Source: Novosphingobium fluoreni
Lineage (GTDB): Bacteria; Pseudomonadota; Alphaproteobacteria; Sphingomonadales; Sphingomonadaceae
Direction: 5' to 3'
Assembly (NCBI RefSeq): GCF_014196615.1
Contig: NZ_JACIDY010000009.1
Span: forward strand, 95,049 to 159,048
Length of the DNA stretch: 64,000 nt
Under the pieces are notes generated by a model that did no database searches, had not been told where the DNA came from, and saw only the letters and a list, made by a program, of their open reading frames with translations. How positions within the stretch are numbered: position 1 is the stretch's first letter; every line of letters starts with the position of its first letter. Below are positions 24,823-34,484 of the stretch, in pieces. Position numbers and translations under genes: made by a program.

Positions 24823-27800
24823 CTATTTTCCGCCGAAATATTTCATAGTGACGCCATTTGAAGGAACCACCACCTCGATTCCACCTCCTCTGTTTGCGCC
24901 AACGGGCGGAGCAGGGCGTGTGATAAATGGCTGCCCTGGCTTCAACGTCGCGGTTTCGATGAAGTCGGCACCCGCGATGTTGGCGGCGGGAATGCCGTAT
25001 TTGTCGGCATATCCCGGCGACAGGGGATACTCCAGAGACCAGAACTGGGCGTCGGCACCCTCGCTCCTCCCCATCTTGCCAATGCGGTAGAGTGTAGCGC
25101 CCCCTTCAACTCGGGCTCGCATGGCTATCGCATCAGCCTGCAGGCTCTGGACGGCCGGGCCGTACGGAGTGGCGACGTCCGGCGCGATGGCACGCGCTGC
25201 ACGTAGCGCAGAGGCTGCATCGAGCGAAGCGGCAACTCGGGTCGCGGCTGCACTCGTTCCTTTCGCAACAGCCGCATCAACGGCAGCGACGGCGACGTCG
25301 CCCGTCGTGTTTCCGAGTGTCGTGGCCTTGCTAGTGACGCTCGAGGCCGCGAAGCGATCCACCGCACCACCGGCCCGGCGCAGATATTCAGCGGCGCTTG
25401 TATCGTCGAGCAGCACATTGTCGATGCCTTGCACTGCCCCTTGAGCGGCGTTTCCACTTACGCGGGCCGGGTCGGTGAGATAGTCACCAATGAGCTGCAC
25501 CTGTCCGAGTAGACCAACCGCGGTGCGCTCGGTCGCCGCGGCATTGTAGTATTCCTTGAACAAATAGGTCTGCACCAGCGCTTCAGGCACGCCGTTACGG
25601 CGCATATCGGCGGCTTGCGCATCGGCCGCCTGCCGCGCGCTTGTTGCTGTCTGCGCGGCATTCGTCATCCCGCGCACCAACGCCTCGTCGAAGCTGCCCT
25701 TGCGTTCGCCAACCCGGTCGGACACGTTGGCGAGGTACAAGTCCGCAATCTGATCGTCGCTGAGGAAGGTTGACAGGATGCCGCCGGAGATCCGGCCGAC
25801 CACGTTGTCGCCGCGCCCGGAGGCGAGGTCGGCGCGCACTTGCGTCAGCACTGCCTGCGACTGGCCGGCCAGCTTTTCCGCCATGACCGGATCGTTCTGG
25901 CTCAGCGCTTCGACCAGGCGATCGTTTAACGCCCGGTTGTTAGACGCTGTGCGCACCTTGTTATTGGCGACATCGACCCAGGCGTTGAACGCGGCGAGTT
26001 CGACCGGATCGGAGACCTTGCAGCTGGAACTGGCCGCGCAATCGATGATCTTTTGGAGCCGCTCGGCACGGGCCTGGTCGGTGCTTCCGAGCGCTTCGTA
26101 TTTGCCGCGGAAGAAGCCGTTGACGCTCGCCAGCTGGGCGGGCGTGAACGGCGTCACGCCGCCCTTCACGTAATTGCGCCCGTTCGCCGAGTTATTCTCG
26201 GTCTCGATCTGCGCCGCCAGAGTCGCGGCGGGAGAGGCAGCGCCCAGTGCCTCGCCAAGACCGGTGACGATGGTCGCCACGAGCGCGCTGCGGGCCTCCT
26301 GCTGATCGATCGTCAGCGGCTTGCCGTCAGGCCCGACCGTGGCGCTGGCGCCGCTCTGCAGCAGGTTGTTGAGCACGACGCTGGCCGCCGCACCGGTCGC
26401 GGCGCTGCCGCAACCTCCGGAACCACCCGCCACGCTGCCCGCACACCCGACCACCGCCTGCAACGCGGCGCGAGTCACCTCGCGGTCGCGCGGATTAGCG
26501 ATGAGGTCGACTTGGTCCTTCACTGCTGTTGCCGCCAGGCCCTGCAGCACGTTGACCGCGCTGGCCTGCACTAATCCGCCGAGTGAGCCGGTGACGCCGC
26601 TGCCCGCCGCGCCATTGAGAGCGGTCGCGATCAACCGGGCAGAGCTGCCAGCGCCGTAGGTATCGCGCAATGCGTCGGCACGCTGGGTCAGGCGGGCGGC
26701 TTCGGCCGGATCGTCGGTTCGCCGTGCCTGATCGCGCAGAATCTGCTCCTCGGTCGCGCGGTTGGCGAAAAAGGTTCCGGTCTGGTTGGCAAGCTGCGTC
26801 GCGGCAGCGAAGCCCAGCGCGATCTCCTCGCGCTTTTCGGCGTCGTACTGCTGGATGAGCGCGCCGGCATTCGCGCCGGCGGTATCGCGGCTGATCGTGG
26901 CGGCAAGATCGCGACTGGCCGCATCGCCCGAGGTGATGGCAATCGTTCCGGGCGCGATCGCCGAGGACGTGGTGCCGGATTGGCTACCCTTGGCATTGAG
27001 CGCCAGAGGCGGCGTCGCGCTGATAGTGCCGATCCCGGTGCGAAGGCCCGGCAGCTGGCTGCCCGGCGTGCGATCGGTGCCGGCAGTGGCGAGACCATCG
27101 TTGTTCTTGCCGATGCCGCCGATGCCGCCGCCCAGCGTGGTGCTGTTGGCGCGGTAGCTTTCGGTATTGGCGATATCCGATGCGGTCAGCGTACCGGTGC
27201 TCAGGCGGTTGCGCTCAGCCCCCGCTTCGCTGGCTATCACTCCGCCGACGAGGTTGGTGTTGCCCGCGACGTTGATGTCGTATCCGCCCGATCCTGCGAA
27301 GATGCCCGATTGTTCGCGCACACTGGCGTATTCACCGTTCTGACGGCTGTTGTTAAGGTTCCCGCCGATCGACCCGCCACCTGCGGTGCTGAGCGACAGC
27401 CCGAGGTTGCGCTGGCGCTCAGCATAAGCGGCGCGATCCTTCTCGCTGATGATGGCGAGGCTGCCGGCATCGACCGAGACGCGGTTGCCGCTGACTTGCG
27501 CGCCTTGCAGCGTGAGCGCGTCCGGCGTGGCGATCCGCACCTGATTGCCGGCGCTAAGCAGGCTTTCGGTCTGACGCACGTCGGTGCCGCTGGCGCTGCC
27601 CTTGCCGAGGTTGAGCGAGGCCGAGGGGGTGATGCCGCCGTTCAGGCCGATCTGCACGCCGACCGAGACGCCTGACGACTTGTTCGCTTGCGCCAGCGTG
27701 TCGATCTCCGTGCCCGAGCGCAGCGTGATCGCGCCCGGTGCCAGCAGCGTCAGGTCGCGCTGGGCGACCACTTCGCTGCCCTGCACTGTGATGGTCGAGG

Positions 27801-30800
27801 CTGGCCCCGCCCCACGCGCGGCGATCACGACATCTTGCCCAGCGACGCGGCTCGCCAGGTTGGTCTGGTCGGTAGTGCTGGAGGTCGACTTGCTGGAAGA
27901 TACGCCGAAACTGACGCCCACTGACGTCAGATTGCGCGCGGTGTCCGCCACGTTGGCCCCGCCGACGCTCAATGCATCGGCGGCATTATAGGCGGCAAGA
28001 CCGCCGGCCAGGCCTGCGACGGCGGTGGTGCGGGCATTGGTCTTGCCACTGCCCAGCACCCGGGCGCTGTCGCGCACGCCGGAAAGTCCGCTAAGCACCG
28101 GGTTCTGGACGCCGACGGACAGCCCGATGCTGGACGATTTGCTGAGCGTGTCGGTCTGCACGGTATCAGTTTCGTTCTGCACGGTCACGCGCTCGCCCGT
28201 CAGGCGGGTCGTGCCGTTGCCGACTACTTGGCTGCCGGTCACGGTAAGGTCGCGGGTCGCATCGAGCGTCACGTCGCCCGCGGTCGAACCGATGAGCGAT
28301 CCGGTGTTCGTCGTGCTGGAGGTGTTCACGTCGTTGCGGTTCTTGGCGACGCCCAGGAACAGGCCGCCGCCGCCGATCGACAAGCCGCTCTTCTTGACGC
28401 GGGTGGACTGCGCCTCGGTGTCCGTCGCGGTCAGCGTGCCGACGTCGATCGCGCCGCCTGATTGGATGCCGACGCCGTTGTTCGCCACCACGTTCGAGCT
28501 GGCGATGCGGGTGTCGCCCTGGCTGCGTAGCGCCACCGTGTCGCCCGCCAGCGTTGAGGCGACGACCCTCTGGTCGGTGCCGTCGTACGTGGTGGTCGTC
28601 TTGGTCGACGAGAGCAGCCCGCCCGACTTCTTCAGCGTATCGCGCTGCAGGCGGGTGCTGTCGACCACGCCGGTAACGGCGATGCTGCCGGCGTCGGCGG
28701 TGAGTGCCTTGCCGGCCGTCACTTCCGCGCCCGAAACCGTCAGCGCGCCGGGCGTGGCGATGCTGACGTTGCCGCCCGCGTTCAGCGTACTGAGCACGTT
28801 GGCCTGTTCGGTCTGCGTCTGCTTGAATTGGGTCTTGCCCTGGCGACCGATGGCGAAGGACGAGCCGGTGTCGGTCGCCGAACGGATCGCCACGTCCTGC
28901 CCACCCTGAATCGCAAGATCGCCGCCTGCCGCGACGTTCGCTCCGGTCACGGATACGCTGCGGCCGGCGAGGAGGTTGACGTTGCCGCTGGCCGATAGAT
29001 CGGTGCCGCGATTGATGGTGGTGGTCGCCAGCGAGACCTGCTGGTCTGAGCGGCCCGCATAGTAGCGGGTGGCGACGGTGCGGGCGGTGTCCACCGGCGC
29101 CAGCGTCAGGTCGCGGCCGGCCGACAGCGTGAGATCGCCGGCGGTGATTGCACCGCCGCGGTCGGTCAGGTCACCCGAGGCCGCGACGACGGCACGTTTG
29201 CCGAGGTCGAGCCGGCCGGTGTTGGTGACGGTGCCGCCGACGATGGTGCTGCTCGCCGTCGCGCGCACGACGCCGGCGTTGGCGAAAGAGTCCGACGCGC
29301 GCAGTTGCAGGTCGCGGCCGGCGACGATCGCGCCGCCGCTGGTGAGATCGCCGGTCGCCGCCTTGGTCAGGTAGACGCGCGGGGCGAGCACCGTCTGCGG
29401 GCCGGACGGCGTCTGCACCGTGGTTTCCACCAACAGTACGATGTCGCTGGTCAACGTCGCCATCTGCGCGGGCGAAAGACCGACGCCGAGCGCCAGCTGG
29501 TACTGCTGCGCATACGTGGCGCCGGCATCGAGCAGTGCGCGGTATTGCGCCTGATTATCGCCATAGCCGGTCAGCCGCTGAGCGCCCACCAGCGCGACGA
29601 GCTGGTTGGAAATCAGCTGTTGCTCGTAGAGGCCGTCACCCAGGCGTCGCTGCACGCGGGTGGGATCGTAGCCTAGCCTATCAAGGAAATAGTCGCTCGA
29701 CACGAAGTTTTGGTAATTGGAGAAGCGTGGATCGGCCTCGACGAGGAACAGCGAGGTACTGTCGGCGTATTTGAACAGGCCACCAAGGTCGAGCGTCGCG
29801 GCGCCTGCGCCGCCGCCAGCGCGGTCGTTCAGTGGGAGCACCGCGAAGCCGAACGAAGGGTCGATCGTGGTGCCGGCGATCGTGCCGGGCGCGGTGCCGG
29901 GGGCGGTCACAGCCGCCAGGCCGCCCGCCGCCAGCGCGGCGCCGGCGGAGACCGTGCCCGGCGTCGCACTTGTCGCGAAGATATCCGCGCTGCCGCCGCC
30001 GGGCGTCAACACGACGTTGTCGATTGTCTTCGCATCAATCGCCAGGGTGCCGCCTGCAGTGAGGGTGGACGCGATGGTGAAGGTCGCCACCGGGTTCACG
30101 GTGTTGAGCGGCGTGGTCGATTGAGTGTCCCAGCCACCGCAGAAGAACAGGAAGCAGTTGCGCTTCTGGTCCTCGATCGTGCCGGTTTGCGTGGTCGTGT
30201 TGTATCCGGTGAAGGCGGTGTTGCTGACCGTTGCCGCGCCCACGCTCAGGTTGCCGCTGGCGCTGATCGTGGAAATGTTGTTGGTCAGCCTGTCGGCGTC
30301 GATCGCGATGTTGCCACCAATGATCCGCGCCTCGCCGCTGTCGGCAGTGATTTGGGTGTCGGTAACGGTTTCGGTGTACTTGGTGAGGGTGCGGTGTTCG
30401 CGGTCGCGACGATCCGCATTTTCGACATACTGGCTGGACAGCAGTGCCTCTTCGGTCGTGAAACTGGCACGGTCATTGACCACGCGTGTTGCGCCGATAG
30501 CGATATCGCCCTGCGCCTGAATGTTGGCGGACAGGTTGGTGAGAGAGGCTGCGCGCCCCGTTCCATCCGCCCCGGTTACGGCGATGTTGCCCAAGCTGTA
30601 GAGCAGTGCGCCATCGTAATTGACGATGTCGCCTCCGCTCGAAAGCTGGAGCAGGCCGCCGCGTGTCGCGATCACTGCATTGCTGCCGGCATTGGTGATG
30701 CCGCCTGCGCCGAATAGCGCCGCCCGATCGGCGAAGATCGCGCCGCTATTGGCGATGCTGGCGCCGCGAAGCGTCACGTCGCCGCCGTTGATGAGGCCGG

Positions 30801-33800
30801 CGTTGTCCAGCGAGGTGCCGGCGGCGAGATTGATCGTGCCGGCGACGATGCTGCCGCTGGCCTGGTTGGCAATCGACCCGCCGGTGGTCACGCCCACGCT
30901 GCCGCCCTCGACGCGGCCTGCATTGGCGAAGCTGCCGCCGATGTTGAGGGTCAGCGCACCCGGCGTTGAGATCGTGTCGTCCGCCGCGTTGGAAAGGTCG
31001 CCAGTGATGCCCAGCGTCAGCGCATTAGGAGCGACCAGCTTGCCGGTGGTGCCCCCGCCCGAATTAACCTCGAGCAGGCGCCCGCCCGCCAGCGTGCCCG
31101 CGCCAGACCCGGTGCCGCCGTCCAGGGTGCCGGTGTTGAGCACCAGATCGCGACTGGCGGCGATGCTGCCGCGATTGGTCACCGTGCCAGATACCGAGAT
31201 ACGGCCATCCTGATCGGCCCACAGCTGGCCACCGGTGGCGTTGGCTAAGTTGATGGTAATCAGCGTCAAATCGGTGCCCGCCGCAAGCACGCCGGCCCCG
31301 TTGTCGAGCGTAGTGGCTGTCAGAGAGACCGCTCCGTCTCCGCCCAGCGTGCCGCCTGTGTTCTGCACCGTGGTCGCGATAAAGGTCGCGCCGCCCGGAC
31401 CTGAGACCAGCAGTCCTGTGCGGTTGTCGATGGTCGCCGCCTTGGCGGTCAGCGCGCCGCCCGCGACCATCCGGCCGCCGGTGGTGACGATGCCCTCGCC
31501 TGCGTCGAGCGTCAGCGTGCCGGTGGACTGTACCGCACCGCCATTGCCCGTGGCGATGGAGCCGGCAGAAGTCAGCGACACGTTCGCCGCGTCGATGGTA
31601 CCGCCGTTGAGGGACAGATCGCCGCTGCGCATGGTGGCGGTGATGCCGCCGCCCGCAGTCAGCCGCGCGCCGGTCGCAAGGTTGACCGATCCGGCGGCGA
31701 TGGCAGCATCTGTGGCCGCGCCGATCAGCACGCCGCCATTGATCGCGCCGGTGACGTCCAGCGTCAGCTTCCCGGCCGCGCCCGCCGCGACCAGCGTGCC
31801 GCCGTCAAGCGAGGTTGCGCTGGCATCCAGGACACCGCTGGTCTCGATCGATCCGCCGGTATTGGTCACCGCGCCAGCACGCACCGTCAGGCCCGCTCCC
31901 GACGAGACTAGCCCGCTGCCGTTCTCGATTGCACCATTCAGGTTGAGCGCCGCCGAGCCCGCCGCGGTGATCCTTCCACTTCCGTTCGCCAGAGTGCCGG
32001 CGCTCAGCGCCAGCGTGCCGTTGGTGCCGATCGTACCCGAAGTGTTGTCGACCGCGCTCGCCCCGATCACTGTCAGGGCGCCATTGCCGAGATGGAGGAT
32101 GGAGCCTGCGCGATTGTCGATACGCGCAGCGGATAGCGTCAGATTGCTACCCCGCCCGACGATGTCGCTGGTATGGCTGAGCGTTCCAGAGGCGCGCAGC
32201 GTCAGGTCGCCGGCGTTTTCCAGTGCCGCCGCGTCAGTCAGCGCGAGGTCACCTGCGGTCGCATCAAGCGTCAGACCCCCGAGCGCGGTGACGCGGGTGC
32301 CGATGAGGTCGATGGTAGTGCCGGAAAACGCCACGTCGCCATTGCCGCCCAAGCGGCTGCCGGTCGCGCTGAACGCGCCGGTGCTCGCGAGCGAGAGCCC
32401 GCCGCTGCCAAGCGCCAGCACGGTGGCCTTGTCGAGCGTGGCGAGGTTGGTCGTGATCGTCAGCGGTCCGCCCGCCTGGACCGTGCCACCCGAAGCGGTG
32501 AGAGAGCCGGCCCGCATAGCGATGCCTGCATCTGACGCGATGAGGCCGCTGGTAGAGAGATCGCCCGAAACGATGAGGCCCAGTCCCGCATCGGCGGCGA
32601 TGGTGCCGGTGTTGCTCAGAGCCCCGGCGTTTACATCGATGCGTCCGGTGCTGGCGATCAGGCCGGCGTTGGTGAGGCCGCCACGGGTGACGATGGAGCC
32701 GCTGCCGCCGCTGACCTGCCCGGCGCTGCCAACCGTCAACGCATTGCTGCGCAGCGCCAGCGCCCCGCCGCTCTGGATCGCGCCGGCCGTGATGTTGGTG
32801 GTGGTACCCGCCGCAATATCGGCCGCCCCGCCGCTGGCGATCAGCGCATTGGCGGTGACGTCGATGCCGCCGCTGCTCAAAACCGTGAGCGCCTTGCCCG
32901 CCGTGACGCTGCCCTTCGCGCCCGAGACCGACAGGCTCGCGGCGGTCAGCGACACGTCGCCGTTGCCACCGATCTGCCCGTCGACGCCCGCGACCACGCC
33001 GCGCACGTCCACGGTGACCTTGCCATCGCCAAGACCCAGCACCGCGCCGCGCTCGTTCGCGAGGGCAGAGCCGGTGAGCGTCAGCGCGCCGCCGGACTGG
33101 ATCGCGCCGCCCACGTTAGTAATTGCTCCGGTCCGAACATCGAGGGCGGTCTTTCCGTCGATCACGCCGCCGCTGTTGTCGAGCGCGTCCGAACGCGACG
33201 TGACGCTGCCACCGCTCAACAGTCCGGCGTTGCGGATGCTTGCCGCGTCCACCGCCAGACCATCGCGTGCGAGCACGCGGCCGGACAGGTTGGCGGTGCC
33301 GCCGGAGGTCAGCGCCGCGCTGCCGGCCTGCGCGATGCCGCCCGCGCGGTTGAGACCGGCGGCGAGGGTCCCGCTGCTGGTGATCGCGCCCGCAGACACC
33401 GTAAGATCGCCGCCGCTGCCGATCAGGCCGCCGCTGGTCAGCGTACCGGCCTTCAGCGTCGTCTTGCCCTCGGCATAGAGCTGACCGGCCACGTCGAGCG
33501 GACCGGTGGTCTCGATCACCGCGTCGGTCTTGGCGGTGACGATGCCGCCGATCGAGACCCGCCCGTCGGTAGAAAGGCTGATGCCTTGCTCGAGGCCCGC
33601 CAGCTCACCCGACACGTTGACGCCAAGGCCGGCCTCGGTGCCGATCAGGCGGATGGACTTGGCGTACATCCCGCCCAGCGCCGCTACGTCGAGACCGAAC
33701 ACTGGCTGATCCGCCGCCGCGGGATTGCGCTTGTCAGTCACCACCAGTTCGCCGTCGCGGGTGACATCGCCGGTGCCGAAGCTGGCGGTCACGCTATCGG

Positions 33801-34482
33801 CATAGATGCCCGCGTTGATCGTCACCGCACGCGCAAACAGCTCCAGCCGCGCGTTGGTGGCGTCCAGCCCGCGCCCGATGACGTTGAGCGCGCCGGTCGA
33901 AGTGCGAAATCCGCTGACCGCGCCATCCGTGAGCTGCGGCGCGCCCACCGCCAGCGTGATCCGCGGTGCATTGACGAAGCCGCACCCATCGCAGGTGATG
34001 CCGTAGGGATTGGCGAGAATCAGGTCGGCCGGCCGCCCGGCCACCTCGAGATAGCCCGCCATGCGCGACGGATTGGCAGACACCACCTCATTGATGATGA
34101 GGTTCGCCCCGCCACTGGCCTTCAACGCGGAATTGCCGTCGATGAAGCCAGCGAGGCGACTCTGCACGATCTTGTCGCTGTTGTTCAGCACCACGCCGCG
34201 TCCATCGACGTTGAAGGCGTCGTAGCGATTGTAGCTGGTGCCCCGAGCGTCGGGCGCCGCGATCTTGACAACCGGCACGCCGTTCGCGCCGTAGTCCAGC
34301 CGGGTGCCGCCGCCTTGCACCGGTACCACCGGGTTGGGAGCGGGGGCTGGCGCTTCTTGCGCCCATACCGTCAGCGGAGCGATCAGCAGAAGCGCGGCCA
34401 AGCCGGCTCCCTTGCTCACCGGCGACAGGGCTGTCGCTGCGCGAATGCGGCGGCGCGTGGCGATGAAGGGCAGCTGAGTCAT
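24823..34482 (-). CDS. cdiA: CdiA-like filamentous haemagglutinin exoprotein with C-terminal toxin region
   Basis: The protein has 3219 residues. A signal region (ALSPVSKGAGLAALLLIAPL) is followed by a two-partner-secretion domain at about 50-330 with the conserved ILANPYGITCDGCGFVNAPR. Long Gly/Ala/Thr-rich FHA repeats run to about residue 2300. NCFLFFCGGWDTQS near residue 1440 is the one Cys-rich spot. A pretoxin-like region (TENN near residue 2760, VENN-like) precedes a C-terminal tip of about 100 residues, LYRIGKMGRSEGADAQFWSL to GGGIEVVVPSNGVTM. The tip's activity is unknown; an R...FWS...E layout weakly suggests an ADP-ribosyl/NADase-type fold. CdiB precedes it by 2 bp and an immunity candidate follows. 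Confidence 0.88.
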   Translation of the reverse strand: MTQLPFIATRRRIRAATALSPVSKGAGLAALLLIAPLTVWAQEAPAPAPNPVVPVQGGGTRLDYGANGVPVVKIAAPDARGTSYNRYDAFNVDGRGVVLNNSDKIVQSRLAGFIDGNSALKASGGANLIINEVVSANPSRMAGYLEVAGRPADLILANPYGITCDGCGFVNAPRITLAVGAPQLTDGAVSGFRTSTGALNVIGRGLDATNARLELFARAVTINAGIYADSVTASFGTGDVTRDGELVVTDKRNPAAADQPVFGLDVAALGGMYAKSIRLIGTEAGLGVNVSGELAGLEQGISLSTDGRVSIGGIVTAKTDAVIETTGPLDVAGQLYAEGKTTLKAGTLTSGGLIGSGGDLTVSAGAITSSGTLAAGLNRAGGIAQAGSAALTSGGTANLSGRVLARDGLAVDAASIRNAGLLSGGSVTSRSDALDNSGGVIDGKTALDVRTGAITNVGGAIQSGGALTLTGSALANERGAVLGLGDGKVTVDVRGVVAGVDGQIGGNGDVSLTAASLSVSGAKGSVTAGKALTVLSSGGIDVTANALIASGGAADIAAGTTTNITAGAIQSGGALALRSNALTVGSAGQVSGGSGSIVTRGGLTNAGLIASTGRIDVNAGALSNTGTIAADAGLGLIVSGDLSTSGLIASDAGIAMRAGSLTASGGTVQAGGPLTITTNLATLDKATVLALGSGGLSLASTGAFSATGSRLGGNGDVAFSGTTIDLIGTRVTALGGLTLDATAGDLALTDAAALENAGDLTLRASGTLSHTSDIVGRGSNLTLSAARIDNRAGSILHLGNGALTVIGASAVDNTSGTIGTNGTLALSAGTLANGSGRITAAGSAALNLNGAIENGSGLVSSGAGLTVRAGAVTNTGGSIETSGVLDASATSLDGGTLVAAGAAGKLTLDVTGAINGGVLIGAATDAAIAAGSVNLATGARLTAGGGITATMRSGDLSLNGGTIDAANVSLTSAGSIATGNGGAVQSTGTLTLDAGEGIVTTGGRMVAGGALTAKAATIDNRTGLLVSGPGGATFIATTVQNTGGTLGGDGAVSLTATTLDNGAGVLAAGTDLTLITINLANATGGQLWADQDGRISVSGTVTNRGSIAASRDLVLNTGTLDGGTGSGAGTLAGGRLLEVNSGGGTTGKLVAPNALTLGITGDLSNAADDTISTPGALTLNIGGSFANAGRVEGGSVGVTTGGSIANQASGSIVAGTINLAAGTSLDNAGLINGGDVTLRGASIANSGAIFADRAALFGAGGITNAGSNAVIATRGGLLQLSSGGDIVNYDGALLYSLGNIAVTGADGTGRAASLTNLSANIQAQGDIAIGATRVVNDRASFTTEEALLSSQYVENADRRDREHRTLTKYTETVTDTQITADSGEARIIGGNIAIDADRLTNNISTISASGNLSVGAATVSNTAFTGYNTTTQTGTIEDQKRNCFLFFCGGWDTQSTTPLNTVNPVATFTIASTLTAGGTLAIDAKTIDNVVLTPGGGSADIFATSATPGTVSAGAALAAGGLAAVTAPGTAPGTIAGTTIDPSFGFAVLPLNDRAGGGAGAATLDLGGLFKYADSTSLFLVEADPRFSNYQNFVSSDYFLDRLGYDPTRVQRRLGDGLYEQQLISNQLVALVGAQRLTGYGDNQAQYRALLDAGATYAQQYQLALGVGLSPAQMATLTSDIVLLVETTVQTPSGPQTVLAPRVYLTKAATGDLTSGGAIVAGRDLQLRASDSFANAGVVRATASSTIVGGTVTNTGRLDLGKRAVVAASGDLTDRGGAITAGDLTLSAGRDLTLAPVDTARTVATRYYAGRSDQQVSLATTTINRGTDLSASGNVNLLAGRSVSVTGANVAAGGDLAIQGGQDVAIRSATDTGSSFAIGRQGKTQFKQTQTEQANVLSTLNAGGNVSIATPGALTVSGAEVTAGKALTADAGSIAVTGVVDSTRLQRDTLKKSGGLLSSTKTTTTYDGTDQRVVASTLAGDTVALRSQGDTRIASSNVVANNGVGIQSGGAIDVGTLTATDTEAQSTRVKKSGLSIGGGGLFLGVAKNRNDVNTSSTTNTGSLIGSTAGDVTLDATRDLTVTGSQVVGNGTTRLTGERVTVQNETDTVQTDTLSKSSSIGLSVGVQNPVLSGLSGVRDSARVLGSGKTNARTTAVAGLAGGLAAYNAADALSVGGANVADTARNLTSVGVSFGVSSSKSTSSTTDQTNLASRVAGQDVVIAARGAGPASTITVQGSEVVAQRDLTLLAPGAITLRSGTEIDTLAQANKSSGVSVGVQIGLNGGITPSASLNLGKGSASGTDVRQTESLLSAGNQVRIATPDALTLQGAQVSGNRVSVDAGSLAIISEKDRAAYAERQRNLGLSLSTAGGGSIGGNLNNSRQNGEYASVREQSGIFAGSGGYDINVAGNTNLVGGVIASEAGAERNRLSTGTLTASDIANTESYRANSTTLGGGIGGIGKNNDGLATAGTDRTPGSQLPGLRTGIGTISATPPLALNAKGSQSGTTSSAIAPGTIAITSGDAASRDLAATISRDTAGANAGALIQQYDAEKREEIALGFAAATQLANQTGTFFANRATEEQILRDQARRTDDPAEAARLTQRADALRDTYGAGSSARLIATALNGAAGSGVTGSLGGLVQASAVNVLQGLAATAVKDQVDLIANPRDREVTRAALQAVVGCAGSVAGGSGGCGSAATGAAASVVLNNLLQSGASATVGPDGKPLTIDQQEARSALVATIVTGLGEALGAASPAATLAAQIETENNSANGRNYVKGGVTPFTPAQLASVNGFFRGKYEALGSTDQARAERLQKIIDCAASSSCKVSDPVELAAFNAWVDVANNKVRTASNNRALNDRLVEALSQNDPVMAEKLAGQSQAVLTQVRADLASGRGDNVVGRISGGILSTFLSDDQIADLYLANVSDRVGERKGSFDEALVRGMTNAAQTATSARQAADAQAADMRRNGVPEALVQTYLFKEYYNAAATERTAVGLLGQVQLIGDYLTDPARVSGNAAQGAVQGIDNVLLDDTSAAEYLRRAGGAVDRFAASSVTSKATTLGNTTGDVAVAAVDAAVAKGTSAAATRVAASLDAASALRAARAIAPDVATPYGPAVQSLQADAIAMRARVEGGATLYRIGKMGRSEGADAQFWSLEYPLSPGYADKYGIPAANIAGADFIETATLKPGQPFITRPAPPVGANRGGGIEVVVPSNGVTMKYFGGK

Positions 34483-34484
34483 GG

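Noticed and set aside
31235..33478. Long plus-strand open frame (747 codons) inside the CDI exoprotein region
   Set aside because: It is antisense to the FHA repeats of cdiA; repetitive GC-rich DNA opens long frames on the other strand. Its Ala/Pro/Ser/Val-rich sequence has no domain or start signal.
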